Source: Clostridia bacterium
GTDB lineage: Bacteria > Bacillota > Clostridia > Oscillospirales > Acutalibacteraceae
Direction: 5' to 3'
DNA: 7,245 nt
Assembly: GCA_017519685.1 (NCBI GenBank)
Contig: JAFWRV010000057.1
Span: 1 to 7,245, forward strand
The translations under genes and the position numbers were made by a program. Of this stretch, positions 6,290 to 7,245 are shown piece after piece. Every line of letters starts with the position of its first letter. The first letter of the stretch is position 1. The notes below the pieces were generated by a model, which was given only the letters and a program-made list of their open reading frames with translations, did not search any database and was not told the origin of the DNA.

Positions 6290-6300
6290 TGTCTTCCTCA
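6290..6300 (-). promoter_or_regulatory. Thioesterase RBS overlapping the GH89 stop codon
   Basis: On the minus strand the GH89 stop TGA (6300-6298) runs directly into GAGGA, giving TGAGGAAGACA then ATG (6289). The Shine-Dalgarno is 5 nt from the ATG. This spacing favours the ATG over the upstream TTG and implies coupled translation. Confidence 0.6.
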
Positions 6301-7245
6301 ACCTTCCTTTATTTTTGCCGAGTATTTTTCAACAAGCTCCCTTGCCGCTGCGACCGTATCGGCTTCAACGGGTTTCGGGGGATCGACCTTTGAAAGCCAG
6401 TCTCTCTCCCAGGTCGCGAAGCTCTTGCAGAACTCGTTTCCGGCATATTCGTTTCTTCCGTCGTGCTGTTTTTTCGTGACGGTCGTGAATTTTCTTCTCT
6501 TATGGACAAACTCAATCGCAAGGCGCTCAAAGAATGTGTTCCAGCGCTTTACATAGTAGGTCCCGATAAGTCCTCCCCACTCCTTCCAGGCGTAGTCATA
6601 AAGAGTGGTGTTGCGGAACGGTCCCCATACGGTAATCTGAGTCAGCAGATTAAGTTCGTAATTCTCTTTGTCTTTCTCGTTTAAGGCAAGGTCGCCCGCC
6701 TCTTTTAAATGCTCCGAAAGCGTCAGCTCCGGCCTTGTCAGGAGAAGGGAATCGAGCTCCTCGCAGATTTTGAGAAAGGCGTTGGACGAGCGTTCAAAAA
6801 GGTTGACATTTCTTTCGTTGAAGCCCTGCATTGTCCTGTCATACAGCACCGAGCAGTAGTTGCTCAGCACCTGCCTTGTCAGGTCGCAGACATCAAAAGC
6901 GTATCCGTCGGCCGAAGCGTTTTCCGCCTCGAGAAGTTTTTCGAGAGCCGCCAGCAGATCCCTGTTGTCATAACGGAGCTCGGGATGGTCGTTCGGAGCC
7001 GTATGGCTTCTGACCGTTGACGGTCTGAACGCAATGACAGAGCCGGTCTCACGGCCTGTGCAGTTTTCGCTGTAACAGGATTTATACATAAGACGGACCG
7101 CCTCTTTAAGGCACTTCTCTTTGCTGCCGTAACGCCTTTCGGCATAGTCGTCAAGCCATTTGTCAAGAGCGACGGGTTCCTTTTCGGTCAGCATCTCAAA
7201 ACTCAGATCGTAATAAAGGGGGTTCTGGAATATTCCTTCCGGAAA
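6298..7245 (-). CDS. GH89 alpha-N-acetylglucosaminidase (NAGLU-like), C-terminal part; 5' end outside window
   Basis: The frame stays open to the right edge, so the Met at 7194 is internal and the visible 315 codons are the C-terminal part of a larger enzyme. The first visible residues are FPEGIFQNPLYYDL, matching the conserved PEGI.QN region of the NAGLU family; the Glu at 7239-7237 probably is the catalytic nucleophile (E446 in human NAGLU, as I recall the family). Next comes DKWLDDYAERRYG (window residues 28-40), then the all-helical NAGLU C-terminal domain: DLTRQVLSN (121-129), QITVWGP (203-209), and DYAWKEWGGLIGTYYVKRW (217-235). GH89 enzymes remove terminal alpha-linked GlcNAc from glycans such as gastric-type mucin or heparan sulfate, which suggests a host-associated niche. 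The roughly 400 N-terminal residues, any signal peptide and the promoter lie outside. It is coupled to the downstream thioesterase gene. Confidence 0.92.
   Translation of the reverse strand, partial: FPEGIFQNPLYYDLSFEMLTEKEPVALDKWLDDYAERRYGSKEKCLKEAVRLMYKSCYSENCTGRETGSVIAFRPSTVRSHTAPNDHPELRYDNRDLLAALEKLLEAENASADGYAFDVCDLTRQVLSNYCSVLYDRTMQGFNERNVNLFERSSNAFLKICEELDSLLLTRPELTLSEHLKEAGDLALNEKDKENYELNLLTQITVWGPFRNTTLYDYAWKEWGGLIGTYYVKRWNTFFERLAIEFVHKRRKFTTVTKKQHDGRNEYAGNEFCKSFATWERDWLSKVDPPKPVEADTVAAARELVEKYSAKIKEG

Noticed and set aside
6290..6301. TTG at 6301 as start of the thioesterase
   Set aside because: It would give a 4-nt overlap with the GH89 gene, but its AAGGA sits only about 3 nt away, whereas the ATG at 6289 has GAGGA at a good 5-nt distance. 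It remains a possible alternative.
7192..7194. ATG at 7194 as the true start of the GH89 protein
   Set aside because: The frame is open to the window edge, the 17 codons upstream encode the conserved PEGI.QN region, and there is no RBS before this ATG.

Overview
The window looks like chromosomal DNA from an anaerobic, probably gut-associated, spore-forming-lineage Firmicute (class Clostridia, Oscillospiraceae/Ruminococcaceae-like). This is inferred from strong AAGGAGG-type ribosome binding sites, AT-rich intergenic gaps between moderate-GC genes, a SpoIID-type wall enzyme, a clostridial-style PaaI thioesterase, a PutP-type symporter and a GH89 glycosidase of the kind that attacks host glycans. 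Every gene lies on the minus strand, so transcription runs from high to low coordinates. I see no rRNA, tRNA, CRISPR array, insertion sequence or phage gene.

Region by region, in transcription order. (1) 7245-5891: the 3' part of a GH89 alpha-N-acetylglucosaminidase gene that continues beyond the window, followed after 8 nt by a PaaI-like hotdog thioesterase gene; a hairpin terminator at 5874-5832 ends this unit. (2) 5702-4109: a single-gene unit for a sodium/proline symporter (putP), with an extended -10 promoter upstream and a strong hairpin-plus-T-run terminator downstream. (3) 4107-1: a compact operon starting at a sigma-A-like promoter directly behind the putP terminator. It encodes a secreted SGNH esterase, MurD, a YhhN/TMEM86-type lysoplasmalogenase, and a long M23-SpoIID fusion protein that runs off the left edge. 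Gaps between these genes are 10-15 nt, and two stop codons lie inside the next gene's Shine-Dalgarno sequence.

The third operon reads as a cell-envelope unit: MurD adds D-Glu to the peptidoglycan precursor, the M23-SpoIID protein should cut mature peptidoglycan (peptide and glycan strands), YhhN acts on lysoplasmalogen lipids, and the SGNH esterase acts outside the membrane on an unknown ester.

The most unusual signal is in the M23-SpoIID protein. The motif that normally ends a SpoIID domain (GHGVGMSQ...HYYPGT) comes before the motif that normally begins it (VE..PEI...EAIKAQAVAA). The SpoIID domain therefore appears circularly permuted and joined behind a peptidase domain. It has no counterpart that I can name.
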